From the NCBI GenBank assembly GCA_963730115.1, contig CAVSQM010000006.1, positions 186,001 through 250,000 of the forward strand: a DNA stretch of 64,000 bases, read 5' to 3'. The notes under the pieces were generated by a model. That model had not been told where the DNA came from and did not search any database. It saw only the letters and a program-made list of their open reading frames with translations. Source of the stretch: DASQFQ01 sp963730115. GTDB lineage: Bacteria; Actinomycetota; Thermoleophilia; Solirubrobacterales; Solirubrobacteraceae. This document shows positions 1 to 9,739 of this stretch, piece after piece; position 1 is the first letter of the stretch, and each line of letters begins with the position of its first letter. A program made the translations under genes and the position numbers.

Positions 1-1581
1 GATCTCGCCCTTCGGCTCGTCGACCATCACGGTGACCAGCAGCTTCGGATGACGGGCCGGGGCGAAGCCGACGAACGAGGCGACGTACTTGTCCGGCGAG
101 TAGCCGCCCGTGACGGGGTCCGGCTTCTGCGCCGTGCCGGTCTTGCCCGCCAGCTCGTAGCCCTTGATCGCGGCGCCCGACGCGGTGCCGCCGGGGCCGA
201 GCACGCCCTCGAGCATCTTGCGGACCGAGGCGGCGTTGGCGTCGGAGATCACGCGGCGGCCGCGGTGCGGGGCCGACTGCTTGCCGTTGACCTTCTCGAC
301 GATGTGGGCGGGGCGCAGGACGCCGCCGTTGGCGATCGCCGCGTACGCGACCGCCATCTGCATCGGCGTGACCGCGAGCCCCTGGCCGATCGGCAGGTTG
401 CCCATCGAGGCGCCCGAGTACTTGGCGAGCGGGAGCACGATGCCGGCCTCCTCGCCGGGCAGGTCGGTGCCGGTCGGCTTGCCGAAGCCGAAGCGCCGGA
501 CCCACTGGTCGAAGCGCTTGGCGCCGAGGCCGAGGCCGATCTTGATCGCGCCCACGTTGGAGGACTGCTCGAGGATCTCGCGCGTGGACAGCGTGACGGC
601 GCCGCGCGGGTGCGACTCACCGATGACGCGGTCGTAGAGCTGGATCGTCGGCGGGAGGTTGAACTTGGTCTCCGGCGTGACCTCGCGCTCCTCGAGCGCG
701 CCGGCGACGGTGAACGCCTTGAACGTCGAGCCCGGCTCGTAGGTGGCGCCGACCGCACGGTTCTGGCGCGCGTAGGCTGGCGCGTGGCCGGGGTTGTTGG
801 CGTCGACCCGCGGCCAGTTGGCGAGCGCGAGCAGGGCGCCGTCGCGCGGGTCCATGACGATCGCGGTCGCGCCGCGCGGGCGCCAGGTCTCGCCGACCTC
901 GGCGAGCACCTGCTCCGCCTTGTCCTGAATCGCCTCGTCGACGGTCAGCGTGACGTTGGAGCCCGCCTTCGTCTTGCGCGTCTCGCGCAGCTCGATCGCC
1001 TCGCCGAGCGCGTCCTTGACGAGGCGGCGCTCGCCGTCGCGGCCCTTGAGGATGCCGTCGAGCGAGTACTCGAGGCCGGACAGGCCGGTGCCCTCGGCAC
1101 CGATGTTGCCGAGCAGCTGGCTGGCGAGGAAGTCGCGCGGGTAGGTGCGGCGCGCCTCGGGGATGAACTCGAGCCCCTCGATCTTCATCCGCTCGACCCT
1201 GCGGGCCTTGATGGCGGGCACGCGGCGGGCGAGGTAGGCGAAGCCGGTGTCGCGGCGGGTCAGCTGGCGCAGCAGCTTGTCCTCGGAGGTGCTGAGCGGC
1301 TTGGCGAGCTTGGCGGCGACGCGCTGCGGGTCCTTGATCAGGTACGGCGTCGCCGCGACCGTCATGGCGGGCTGGGAGACGGCGAGCTCGATCCCGTTGC
1401 GGTCGGTGATCGCGCCGCGGCGGGCGGGGACGATGACCTGGGCGGTCTGCTGGGTCGCCGCGGCCTTGCGCAGCGCGTCGGCCTTGACCACGCCGAGCCA
1501 GCCGGCGCGCAGGCCGGCGAGGGCGAGCATGCCCAGGAAGACCGCGAAGAGGAGGCCGATCCGCCGCTCGATCAGCCGCAC
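1..1581 (-). CDS. ftsI: Peptidoglycan transpeptidase FtsI/PBP2, C-terminus cut by window edge
   Basis: Class B penicillin-binding protein that cross-links septal peptidoglycan at the outer face of the membrane. About 527 residues are present; the C-terminus lies outside the window. The N-terminus has a short cytoplasmic stretch (VRLIERRIG) and one membrane helix, then the dimerisation domain. The transpeptidase motifs are in order: STFK (SxxK nucleophile, in GATYEPGSTFK, near 716-735), SSN (near 558-566) and KTGTAQ (near 130-145). The GTG start at 1581 lies four bases after the TAA stop of the FtsL-like gene, and no nearer in-frame ATG precedes the membrane helix. It is the last visible gene of mraZ-rsmH-ftsL-ftsI, the usual order of the division and cell-wall cluster, and is probably co-transcribed with them. 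The family call is certain from the motifs; ftsI over another PBP2 rests on the neighbours. Confidence 0.95.
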   Translation of the reverse strand, partial: MRLIERRIGLLFAVFLGMLALAGLRAGWLGVVKADALRKAAATQQTAQVIVPARRGAITDRNGIELAVSQPAMTVAATPYLIKDPQRVAAKLAKPLSTSEDKLLRQLTRRDTGFAYLARRVPAIKARRVERMKIEGLEFIPEARRTYPRDFLASQLLGNIGAEGTGLSGLEYSLDGILKGRDGERRLVKDALGEAIELRETRKTKAGSNVTLTVDEAIQDKAEQVLAEVGETWRPRGATAIVMDPRDGALLALANWPRVDANNPGHAPAYARQNRAVGATYEPGSTFKAFTVAGALEEREVTPETKFNLPPTIQLYDRVIGESHPRGAVTLSTREILEQSSNVGAIKIGLGLGAKRFDQWVRRFGFGKPTGTDLPGEEAGIVLPLAKYSGASMGNLPIGQGLAVTPMQMAVAYAAIANGGVLRPAHIVEKVNGKQSAPHRGRRVISDANAASVRKMLEGVLGPGGTASGAAIKGYELAGKTGTAQKPDPVTGGYSPDKYVASFVGFAPARHPKLLVTVMVDEPKGEI

Positions 1582-1585
1582 GTGC

Positions 1586-2310
1586 TTACCCGACGGGAGC
1601 TGGAGTCGGGGTCGTCGTGCTGTCGGTCGGCACCGCGGTAGCAGCGGGGGTGGCGGTCGCCTGTGGCACCGGCGTCGCGGCGACCTGCGGGGCCGGCGTG
1701 GCGGCGACCTCCGGAGCGGGGGTGGCGGCCGCGGCCGGCGTGGTGGTCGTCGCAGGCACGACCGGGGCCATCAGCGACCCGGGCACGACGCCGTGGTTGG
1801 CCATCAGCTGCTTGGCCGCGTCGCTCGGGGCGCGCATGCGGCGGGCGGCGCGGGTCGCGTCCGCTCCCCCGCGCACCCGGACGTACTTCACCTCTCCGGC
1901 GGCGGGGGTGACCATGCCGCGCCGGTCGGCCCCGGTGCGGATGCGCTCGCCGGACGCGAGACGGGCGATGCTCGCCTCCATGCCGGAGTTCTGGCGCTCG
2001 AGGGTCGCGGACGTCTCGACCGCGCGCGAGATGCCGGAGTTGAGCTTCAGCAGCGACACCTGCATCGCGACGATCCCCATCAGCGCGACGCCGACGAAGC
2101 AGATCCACACGCGGCCGCGCAGGAGGCGGTCGATGACGCGGTGGTCGGGCAGCGCGCGGATGCGCTCGAAGACGCCGGTGACGGGCTTGGGCGCCGAAAC
2201 CGCGCGCGGCTTGAGCGCGGGCCCCGAGATGCGGCGCGGGAGCCGCGGGGCGGGGGCCGTGCGGGTGCGGGCGCGCGCGGCGTGGCGCTCGGCTGCGGTG
2301 GCGGCGGGCA

Positions 2311-2311
<1 letters not shown>
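1586..2311 (-). CDS. ftsL: FtsL-like septal protein with Pro/Thr/Ala-rich tail
   Basis: Small bitopic protein of 241 residues between rsmH and ftsI, the position of ftsL. It has a basic, Pro-rich cytoplasmic segment (about residues 1-65), one membrane helix (WICFVGVALMGIVAMQV) and a short coiled-coil-like stretch with the pattern ETSATLERQNSGMEASIARL typical of FtsL/DivIC. The last 60 or so residues are a low-complexity tail of repeated ATPAPxVAATP units, an unusual addition outside the membrane. The ATG shares one base with the rsmH stop (TGATG), so translation is probably coupled. FtsL is poorly conserved, so the call depends on position, topology and coiled coil rather than on sequence identity. 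The known role is to link FtsB and FtsQ and activate FtsWI at the septum. Confidence 0.75.
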
Positions 2312-3246
<935 letters not shown>

Positions 3247-3247
3247 G

Positions 3248-3682
3248 TCAAGCAGGATGGCCAAGAGAGGAAGTGAGGTCAGGCGCGCGCGCCGTGAGGT
3301 CCGTGTCGTACTCCGCCCAAGCCGCCTGATCCCAGAGCTCGAGGCAGTCCCCAGCGCCCACGATCATCACCTGGCGATCGATGCCGGCGTGCTCGCGGTG
3401 CGTGGAGGGAAGCATCACGCGCCCCGCGGAGTCGAGCTCGACGTCGGCGGCGTTCCCGTGAAAGAACCGCCGCAGCTCGCGCGCCTCGGGCGAGAACGGA
3501 TTCAAGCCGGCCAGGGCTGCGTCGGTCATCGCCGAATAGGTCGGTTCGGGATAGACGCTGATGCAGCGATCCACGCCCTTGACCAGGAACACCGACCCCG
3601 CCAGCTGCGTGCGGAACTTCGACGGCACCGTGAGTCGGTGCTTCGCGTCCAGCGTGTGCTCGAAGTTGCCGTTGAAAGCCAA
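3248..3682 (-). CDS. mraZ: MraZ, SpoVT/AbrB-fold transcriptional regulator
   Basis: DNA-binding regulator that heads the division and cell-wall cluster and usually represses it. The 144 residues contain two SpoVT/AbrB half-domains: the first has LDAKHRLTVPSKFR near residue 12, the second ELDSAGRVMLPSTHREHAG near residue 82. The conserved DxxxR of each half is present, and the length matches the family. The start MAFNGNFEHTLDAKHR is the normal N-terminus. Upstream on the minus strand are two TGGGG boxes ten bases apart (listed separately), like the repeats MraZ rings bind in other bacteria, so autoregulation is likely. Confidence 0.95.
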   Translation of the reverse strand: MAFNGNFEHTLDAKHRLTVPSKFRTQLAGSVFLVKGVDRCISVYPEPTYSAMTDAALAGLNPFSPEARELRRFFHGNAADVELDSAGRVMLPSTHREHAGIDRQVMIVGAGDCLELWDQAAWAEYDTDLTARAPDLTSSLGHPA

Positions 3683-3779
3683 GGCTCATGTGGTCCGTCG
3701 GGAGGGAGTCGAGTCGATCCGAGGTGGCGGAGTGGGAGGAGCCCCGCCACCCCGGACCGGCTGTTCGAGCGGGAAGCTA

Positions 3780-3794
3780 CCCCACAACGCCCCA
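3780..3794 (-). promoter_or_regulatory. Candidate MraZ operator boxes upstream of mraZ
   Basis: On the minus strand two TGGGG boxes are separated by five bases (TGGGG CGTTG TGGGG), a 10-base period. MraZ of E. coli and Mycoplasma binds TGGGN repeats with this spacing; a third related box, TGGGA, lies at 3821-3825 but out of phase. The surrounding 3683-3993 is a divergent intergenic region of about 310 bases. Its segment 3800-3875 is unusually AT-rich for this genome and is the likely site of the mraZ promoter and that of the plus-strand lipoprotein gene. No other gene is visible there. Confidence 0.45.
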
Positions 3795-3993
3795 CTCTGC
3801 AACACAATTGTCGTCATTCGTCCCACAGAACTTGAATCTTGTCTTTCTGCGGACATTTTTTCCCTGCAAATAAGCGGGTTCCTGCGTGGGCTGGGGTGAG
3901 GGCCCCAATCGCGGCCGGAGCGCAGGACGGCGTGCAGGAGGAGGGGTTGCACCCCGAATTGCAGTCTGCTGGGCGCGTCCGTACCCTCGACGG

Positions 3994-5547
3994 ATGCCCC
4001 GACTTCGCCTCCTCCTCCTCCCCTGCCTCCTCCTGATCGCCGGCTGCGGCGGCGGAGGCGGCGCCACCGACGCCGACCCCGCCAAGGCCGTCCCGGCCGG
4101 GACCGCGCTCTACTTCGAGGGCGTCGTGCGCCCCGAAGGCGACCAGCGCGAGGACGTCCTCGACGCCGCCGGCAAGGTGCTGCGGACCGACGACCCCGAG
4201 ACGAAGATCCGCGAGCTCCTCGACGAGGCGATGAAGGAGTCCGACGACCCGGTCGACTACGACAAGGACGTCGCACCCTGGCTGGGCGAGAAGGCCGGCG
4301 TCTGGGTCAGCGGGCTCGACCGCGACAAGCCCGGCTACGTCGCCGTCGTCGCGGCCAAGGACACCGACAAGGCCCAGGAGGCGATCGACAAGGGCATCCA
4401 GCAGGACGGCGGCAAGGTGCGCCAGGAGTCCTACGAGGGCGTCGATTACCAGGTCGACGACGAGGGCGTGGCCGCCGGCATCGTCGGCGACTTCTTCACC
4501 GTCGGCACCGAGAGGGAGTTCAAGCGCACGGTCAAGGCCAACGACGGCGACTCGCTCGCCGACGAGGAGCGCTTCAAGGACACCGTCGACGAGCTCGACG
4601 AGGACCGGCTCGGGCTCTTCTACGTCGACAGCAAGCCGTTCATCGAGCAGGCGATCAAGGCCGACCCGGATGCCGCGAGCCAGCTGCAGCAGATCCGCGC
4701 GATCTTCCCCATCGACAAGCTCGAGCCGATCGGCGGCGCGCTGCTCGCCGACGGCAACCGCATCCGCTTCGACACCCTGATGCGCGGCGAGGGCGTGAGC
4801 GCGCTGCGCGCGTCGTTCGGCCCGCTGCTCGGCACCGGCGAGACGCCGCTGATCAAGGAGCTGCCGGGTGACGCCTGGGCCGCCTACGGCGCGCCGAACG
4901 TCGGCCCCGGCCTCAAGAGCATCTTCACGCGCGTGGCCGGCGCGTTCGGAGGCGCGGCCGCGACGCAGCAGCTCCAGCAGCAGTACGGCATCAACCTCGA
5001 GCGCGACGTCTTCGGCTGGATCGGCGACATCGCGATCTTCGTGCGCGGCAGCGACAAGGCCAGCCTCGACGGCGCGCTCGTGATCGAGGCGACGAACGAG
5101 GCCAACATGCGCGGCGCGTTCGGCAAGATCGTCGGGCTGGTGCAGAGCCAGGGCGGCCAGCGCGTCAGGCCGATCAAGGTCGACGGCGCGGAGACGGCGT
5201 TCTCGGCGGCGCCGACGGCCGCCCTGGACAAGCCGGTCATCCTCGCCCGCTCCAGCGACCGCGTGGTGCTCGGCGTCGGCGAGGCCGCGACCGCCGCGGC
5301 GCTGACGCCGGACGAGAAGCTCGGCGACTCCGCGCTCTACGCGCAGGGCAAGGAGGTGCTCGACGACTTCGAGCCCAGCTTCCTGCTCTCGATGCCCGCG
5401 CTGGTGAAGGTGATCGAGGCGACGGGCGAGGCCGACGCCGACTTCGCGGAGGCCAAGCCCTACCTCGAGGCGTTCAGCGTGATCGCCAGCGGCGGGACGG
5501 CCGACGACGACGAGCTCAAGTCGCGCGCGGCGGCGGGGCTGAAGTAG
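3994..5547 (+). CDS. DUF3352-type lipoprotein
   Basis: Secreted lipoprotein of 517 residues, of the DUF3352 type found mainly in actinobacteria; its function is unknown. The start ATG gives a short basic N-terminus, a hydrophobic core LLLLPCLLLIAG and a lipobox LIAGC, so the mature protein should begin at the lipidated Cys near residue 18. An in-frame upstream start at 3886 would bury the signal peptide and is rejected. The mature region has the family opening KAVPAGTALYFEGVVRP and two similar halves rich in Asp and Glu (DKDVAPWLGEKAGVWVSG; LERDVFGWIGDIAIFVRG), suggesting an internal duplication. The next gene starts 17 bases downstream. Confidence 0.8.
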   Translation: MPRLRLLLLPCLLLIAGCGGGGGATDADPAKAVPAGTALYFEGVVRPEGDQREDVLDAAGKVLRTDDPETKIRELLDEAMKESDDPVDYDKDVAPWLGEKAGVWVSGLDRDKPGYVAVVAAKDTDKAQEAIDKGIQQDGGKVRQESYEGVDYQVDDEGVAAGIVGDFFTVGTEREFKRTVKANDGDSLADEERFKDTVDELDEDRLGLFYVDSKPFIEQAIKADPDAASQLQQIRAIFPIDKLEPIGGALLADGNRIRFDTLMRGEGVSALRASFGPLLGTGETPLIKELPGDAWAAYGAPNVGPGLKSIFTRVAGAFGGAAATQQLQQQYGINLERDVFGWIGDIAIFVRGSDKASLDGALVIEATNEANMRGAFGKIVGLVQSQGGQRVRPIKVDGAETAFSAAPTAALDKPVILARSSDRVVLGVGEAATAAALTPDEKLGDSALYAQGKEVLDDFEPSFLLSMPALVKVIEATGEADADFAEAKPYLEAFSVIASGGTADDDELKSRAAAGLK

Positions 5548-5564
5548 CGCTGCGCCTGCCCGTC

Positions 5565-6593
5565 ATGCCGCCGGTCTTGCCGATGCTGGCGAAGGTCGGC
5601 ACCGACTTCCCGCCCGGCGCGTTCTACGAGCCGAAGTGGGACGGCTTCCGCTCGATCGTGTTCCGCGACGGCGACGAGGTCGAGATCGGCAGCCGCAACA
5701 CCCGCCCGATGGCGCGCTACTTCCCCGAGGTGGTCGCGGCGGTGCGCGCGAGCCTGCCGCCGCGCTGCGTCGTCGACGGCGAGATCATCGTGCCGGTCGA
5801 CGGGCGCCTCGACTTCTGGTCGATCCAGCAACGCCTCCATCCCGCTGCCAGCCGGGTCGACCTGCTCGCTGCGCAGACGCCCGCCAGCTTCGTCGCCTTC
5901 GACCTGCTCGCGCTCGGGGACGAGGACCTGACGAGCCGGCCGTTCTCCGAGCGCCGCGCCGCGCTGGAGGCGGCGATGGGCGACACGCGGGGACGTGTCT
6001 ACCTCACCCCCATGACCACCGACGAGGCGCTCGCCCGCGAGTGGTTCGTCCGCTTCGAGGGCGCCGGGCTCGACGGCCTGATCGCCAAGTCGCCCGATCA
6101 GACCTACCAGCCCGACAAGCGGGTGATGACGAAGATCAAGCACGTGCGCACCGCCGACTGCGTGCTGGCGGGCTACCGCGTGCACAAGTCGGGGCCGGAC
6201 GCGATCGGCTCGCTGCTGCTCGGCCTCTACGAAGAGGACTCGCTGCGCTCCGTCGGCGTCGTCGGCGCCTTCCCGATGGCGCGCCGGCGCGAGCTGTTCG
6301 CCGAGCTGCAGCCGCTCGTCTGCGACTTCGAGGACCACCCGTGGAACTGGGCCCGCGAGCACATTCCGGCCGCGGCGGCGTTCGGGAGCCGCTGGAACCC
6401 GGGCAAGTCGCTGTCGTTCGTGCCGCTCCGCCCGGAGCGCGTGCTCGAGGTCCGCTACGACCACATGGAGGGGTCGCGGTTCCGCCACCCGCCGCAGTTC
6501 GTCCGCTGGCGTCCGGACCGTGACCCGAAGTCCTGCGGATATGCGCAATTGGAGCGTCCCGTGGACCTCGACGTGGCCCAGATCCTCGGTTAG
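5565..6593 (+). CDS. ligC: ATP-dependent DNA ligase (LigC type)
   Basis: Stand-alone ATP-dependent DNA ligase of 342 residues. It seals nicks via an enzyme-adenylate. Visible nucleotidyltransferase motifs are: motif I EPKWDGFR with the adenylated Lys near residue 25, SRNTRP, motif III VDGEII, FVAFDLLAL, motif IV GLDGLIAKSP and motif V KIKHVRTADCVL, followed by an OB domain with FRHPPQFVRWRPDR. The length fits the LigC group of actinobacteria rather than LigD, which carries extra polymerase and nuclease domains, or LigB. It follows the DUF3352 lipoprotein by 17 bases, and its end overlaps the likely start of the cyclic-nucleotide-binding gene. The ligase assignment is firm; the LigC subgroup is inferred from size and domain content. 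Confidence 0.9.
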   Translation: MPPVLPMLAKVGTDFPPGAFYEPKWDGFRSIVFRDGDEVEIGSRNTRPMARYFPEVVAAVRASLPPRCVVDGEIIVPVDGRLDFWSIQQRLHPAASRVDLLAAQTPASFVAFDLLALGDEDLTSRPFSERRAALEAAMGDTRGRVYLTPMTTDEALAREWFVRFEGAGLDGLIAKSPDQTYQPDKRVMTKIKHVRTADCVLAGYRVHKSGPDAIGSLLLGLYEEDSLRSVGVVGAFPMARRRELFAELQPLVCDFEDHPWNWAREHIPAAAAFGSRWNPGKSLSFVPLRPERVLEVRYDHMEGSRFRHPPQFVRWRPDRDPKSCGYAQLERPVDLDVAQILG

Positions 6594-7068
6594 TGTCGGG
6601 CCCGCTCTGGATACCTCTTCGTTCTTCATCTACCCGAACGTCAGCGAGGAGGCCGCGGAGCCCGAAGGGTTCTTCGCGGGCCGCAGCGATCGTGAGTGGG
6701 ACCGGCTGTTGGCCGCCACGGAGACGCGGCGCTTCCGGCCGGGCGAGATCGTGCTCCCGGAGGGGGTCGCCGACCGCGCGCTCTACCTGCTCGCCGACGG
6801 GCGGCTCGAGCTGACGCGCGAGGGCACGCGCGGCGCGCTCGCGACGCTCGAGGCGCCGGCGAGCCTCGGCGAGGCGGCCTTCCTCGACGGCAAGCCGCGG
6901 CTGGTGGCGGTCCGCGCCGCCACGCACGGCGAGCTGGAGCGGCTGAGCTGGGAGGCGTTCGAGGGGCTGAGCGCGCGCGACCCGCAGCTCGCGCGCGACG
7001 TGTTGGTCGACGTGGGGCGCGTGCTCGCGGCCCGCGTCCGGGCGGGTGCCGGGAACCTCGGCGTGTAG
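6541..7068 (+). CDS. Cyclic-nucleotide-binding domain protein
   Basis: A single cNMP-binding (CAP_ED) fold. The pattern FRPGEIVLPEGVADRALYLLADGRLEL is followed by a phosphate-binding-cassette-like LGEAAFLDGKPRLVAVRA; the usual Arg-Thr/Ser-Ala of a cAMP site reads PRLVAVRA, so ligand identity is open. No DNA-binding domain follows. Start choice is uncertain: in-frame ATGs lie at 6520 and 6541, both overlapping the ligase end, and no start codon follows until inside the domain. The next gene, a membrane-bound FeS/FAD oxidoreductase, overlaps or abuts the stop. The pair probably forms a regulated redox module with the CNB protein as the sensing partner (inference). Confidence 0.75.
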   Translation: MRNWSVPWTSTWPRSSVSVGPALDTSSFFIYPNVSEEAAEPEGFFAGRSDREWDRLLAATETRRFRPGEIVLPEGVADRALYLLADGRLELTREGTRGALATLEAPASLGEAAFLDGKPRLVAVRAATHGELERLSWEAFEGLSARDPQLARDVLVDVGRVLAARVRAGAGNLGV

Positions 7069-9739
7069 GCGCTTGGCAGCGACCGCGTTCCCCAACTACA
7101 CGCAGATCTCCAAGGGGATCTCGATCCGCGCGTGGTGGGGGGTCCGGATCGCGTCGCTCACCGCGGCGCTGATCGTCGCCGGGCTGCTGATCGTCTCGCC
7201 CGACGACGGGCTGTTCGTGATGTGGAAGCTCGTCATCCCGCTGCTGCCGCTGCTGTTCCTGGTCGCGCCGGGCGTGTGGCGCAACCTGTGCCCGCTGGCC
7301 GCCGCGAACCAGACGCCGCGCGTGCTCGGCCTCACCCGCGGGCTGACCGCGCCCGCGTGGTTCAAGGAGTACGGCTACGTCGTCGCGATCTCGCTGTTCG
7401 TGCTGTTCGTCGTCCTGCGCAAGCTCGGCCTCGACGACAACGGGCCCGCGAGCGCCCTGCTGCTCCTCGGCGCGCTGGCCGGCGGCTTCACCGGCGGCAT
7501 GTACCTGAAGGGCAAGAGCGGCTGGTGCTCGAGCATCTGCCCGCTGCTGCCGGTGCAGCGGATCTACGGCCAGACGCCGCTCGCGCTGGTCGGCAACTCG
7601 CACTGCCAGCCGTGCGTCGGCTGCACGACCAACTGCTACGACTTCAACCCGAAGGCCGCCTACCTGGCCGACCTCAACAGCCCGGACCCGTACTGGGCCG
7701 GCTACCGGCGCTTCTTCGTCGGCGCCTTCCCGGGGCTCGTGCTCGCGTTCTTCGAGGTGCCGGAGGCGCCCGACGCGATCCCGGTCGCCGAGATGGTCGG
7801 GCAGGTCGCGCTCTACATGGCGGCGAGCCTGGCGTCGTTCGTGCTGCTCGACTCGTTCGTGAAGGTCACGACGCACAAGCTGACCACGCTCTACGGCGCG
7901 CTCGCCTTCAACATCTTCTACTGGTACGGCGCGCCGAACTTCGTCGAGGCCGTCACCGGCTCGGCGTCCCCCGACGCGGTGACCTGGGCGCTCCGGGCGG
8001 CCGTGCTCGCGCTGACGGCGACGTGGGTGCTGCGCACGTACCGCAAGGAGGATCAGTTCGTGGCCGAGGCGGCCGCCAAGGCCGGCGGGCTGAGCGCCGC
8101 CGCCGGGCGCTCGCTGGCCCGCTCGCGGGTGCTCAAGTCGGGCGCGCCGGAGGTCATGTTCGAGGACGGCACGCGGGCGGTCGCCAAGGCCGGCGCGACC
8201 GTGCTCGAGGTCGCCGAGGCGAACGGCCAGAAGATCGAGGCGGGCTGCCGGATGGGCGTGTGCGGGGCCGACCCGATCGCGATCAAGGAAGGGATGGGCA
8301 ACCTCTCCGCGATCTCCGACGACGAGCGCTCGACGCTCGAGCGCCTCGGCCACGCGAGCAACACGCGGATGGCGTGCTGCTGCCGCGTGCAGGGGCCGGT
8401 CAGCGTGGCGTTGACGCCCGACAAGGAGACCGGCCCGACGCCGAGCCAGATCCTGCGCATGTCCTACGACCGCTCGATCGAGCGGGTGGTCGTGCTCGGC
8501 AACGGGATCGCCGGGGTGACCGCCGCCGACCACGTCCGCCGCCGCCACCCGGAGTGCCAGATCGACCTCGTCGCCGACGAGCCGCACCCGCTCTACAACC
8601 GCATGGGCATCAACCGCCTGATCTACGGCCGCTCGGCGATGGCGGGGCTCTACCTGAACCCCGACGCCTGGTACGAGGACCGCCGGATCGAGACGTGGCT
8701 CAACACGCGCGCGGCGCGCATCGACCGCGGCACGAGCGAGGTCGAGCTCGGCACCGGCGAGCGGCTGGCCTACGACCGGCTGATCCTCGCGCTGGGCTCG
8801 AGCGCGATGGTGCCGCGCATCGACGGCTTCGGGGGGCGCGGCACGTTCGTGGTGCGCTCCGCCGAGGACGCGCTGTCGATCCGCGGCTTCGCCCAGCGCG
8901 AGTGGTGCCGCGAGGCGCTGATCGCCGGCGGCGGCCTGCTCGGGCTCGAGGCCGGCTACGCGCTGCACAAGCTCGGCCTCCACGCCTCGATCCTGGAGCG
9001 CTCCGAGCGGCTGCTGCGCCGCCAGCTCGACGAGCGCGCCTCGGAGTACCTGCGGCGCTACCTCGAAGGGCTCGGCATGACGATCGTGACCAATGCCGAG
9101 ACGGCGGCGGCGCTCGGCGACGAGCGGCTGTCCGAGGTGCTCCTGCGCGACGGGCGCGCGCTGCCCGCGGACATGCTGGTCGTGTGCGCGGGGATCACGC
9201 CGAACGCCGAGCTCGCGCGCGACGCCGGGCTGCAGATCGGCAAGGGCGTCGTCGTCGACGACCTGATGCGCACGAGCGACCCGCGCATCTTCGCGGCGGG
9301 CGACGTCGCCGAGCACCGCGGCCGCGTGCACGGGCTGTGGCCGGCGGCGGTCGAGCAGGCCGAGGTAGCGGCGTGCGGCGCGCTCGGCGAGGAGAAGGCG
9401 TACCGCGGCAGCGTGCCGGTCACGATCTTGAAGGTGGTGGGCATCGAGCTGACGTCGATGGGGCGCTTCATGACCGAGCCCGGCGACGAGGAGATCGTGT
9501 TCGAGGACGAGCAGTCCGGCCGCTACCGCAAGCTCGTCATCGCCGACGGCAAGATCGCCGGCGCGATCCTGCTCGGCTCGGCGGCCGAGGCCTCGCCGGT
9601 GGTGACCGCGGTCAAGCGCGGCTACGACGTGCGCGGGCTGATGGGCGACCTGCGGGCCGGGCGCTGGGACACCCTGGGCGAGCTGAGCGGGACCCACCCG
9701 CTCGTGCCGGCCGCGCCGGCCAACCCCAGCTCGGCCTAG
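7046..9739 (+). CDS. Membrane FeS / 2Fe-2S / FAD-NAD(P)H oxidoreductase fusion
   Basis: A three-part redox protein of about 897 residues. Residues 1-330 contain about eight membrane helices with Cys-rich loops (NLCPLAA; SSICPLLPVQ) and a 4Fe-4S-like cluster CQPCVGCTTNC near residue 188, reminiscent of NapH/NosR-type membrane ferredoxins. Residues 370-460 form a ferredoxin-like domain with CRMGVCGADP, where the usual third Cys is Asp, and a CCC triplet near its end. Residues 475-880 are a pyridine-nucleotide disulfide oxidoreductase of the NirB/rubredoxin-reductase type: GNGIAG for FAD, AGGGLLGLEAG for NAD(P)H, CAGITPNAEL and FAAGDVAEH. It could pass electrons between NAD(P)H and the membrane. 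GTG 7046 overlaps the CNB stop; an in-frame TTG at 7073 is an alternative. The stop TAG is shared on opposite strands with the kinase gene (CTAG, 9736-9739). Confidence 0.8.
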   Translation: MPGTSACRRLAATAFPNYTQISKGISIRAWWGVRIASLTAALIVAGLLIVSPDDGLFVMWKLVIPLLPLLFLVAPGVWRNLCPLAAANQTPRVLGLTRGLTAPAWFKEYGYVVAISLFVLFVVLRKLGLDDNGPASALLLLGALAGGFTGGMYLKGKSGWCSSICPLLPVQRIYGQTPLALVGNSHCQPCVGCTTNCYDFNPKAAYLADLNSPDPYWAGYRRFFVGAFPGLVLAFFEVPEAPDAIPVAEMVGQVALYMAASLASFVLLDSFVKVTTHKLTTLYGALAFNIFYWYGAPNFVEAVTGSASPDAVTWALRAAVLALTATWVLRTYRKEDQFVAEAAAKAGGLSAAAGRSLARSRVLKSGAPEVMFEDGTRAVAKAGATVLEVAEANGQKIEAGCRMGVCGADPIAIKEGMGNLSAISDDERSTLERLGHASNTRMACCCRVQGPVSVALTPDKETGPTPSQILRMSYDRSIERVVVLGNGIAGVTAADHVRRRHPECQIDLVADEPHPLYNRMGINRLIYGRSAMAGLYLNPDAWYEDRRIETWLNTRAARIDRGTSEVELGTGERLAYDRLILALGSSAMVPRIDGFGGRGTFVVRSAEDALSIRGFAQREWCREALIAGGGLLGLEAGYALHKLGLHASILERSERLLRRQLDERASEYLRRYLEGLGMTIVTNAETAAALGDERLSEVLLRDGRALPADMLVVCAGITPNAELARDAGLQIGKGVVVDDLMRTSDPRIFAAGDVAEHRGRVHGLWPAAVEQAEVAACGALGEEKAYRGSVPVTILKVVGIELTSMGRFMTEPGDEEIVFEDEQSGRYRKLVIADGKIAGAILLGSAAEASPVVTAVKRGYDVRGLMGDLRAGRWDTLGELSGTHPLVPAAPANPSSA

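Noticed and set aside
49..1641. Long plus-strand open frames over the ftsI region
   Set aside because: They are antisense shadows of ftsI; their translations are Arg/Ala/Gly-rich with no domain, while the minus strand has STFK, SSN and KTG motifs.
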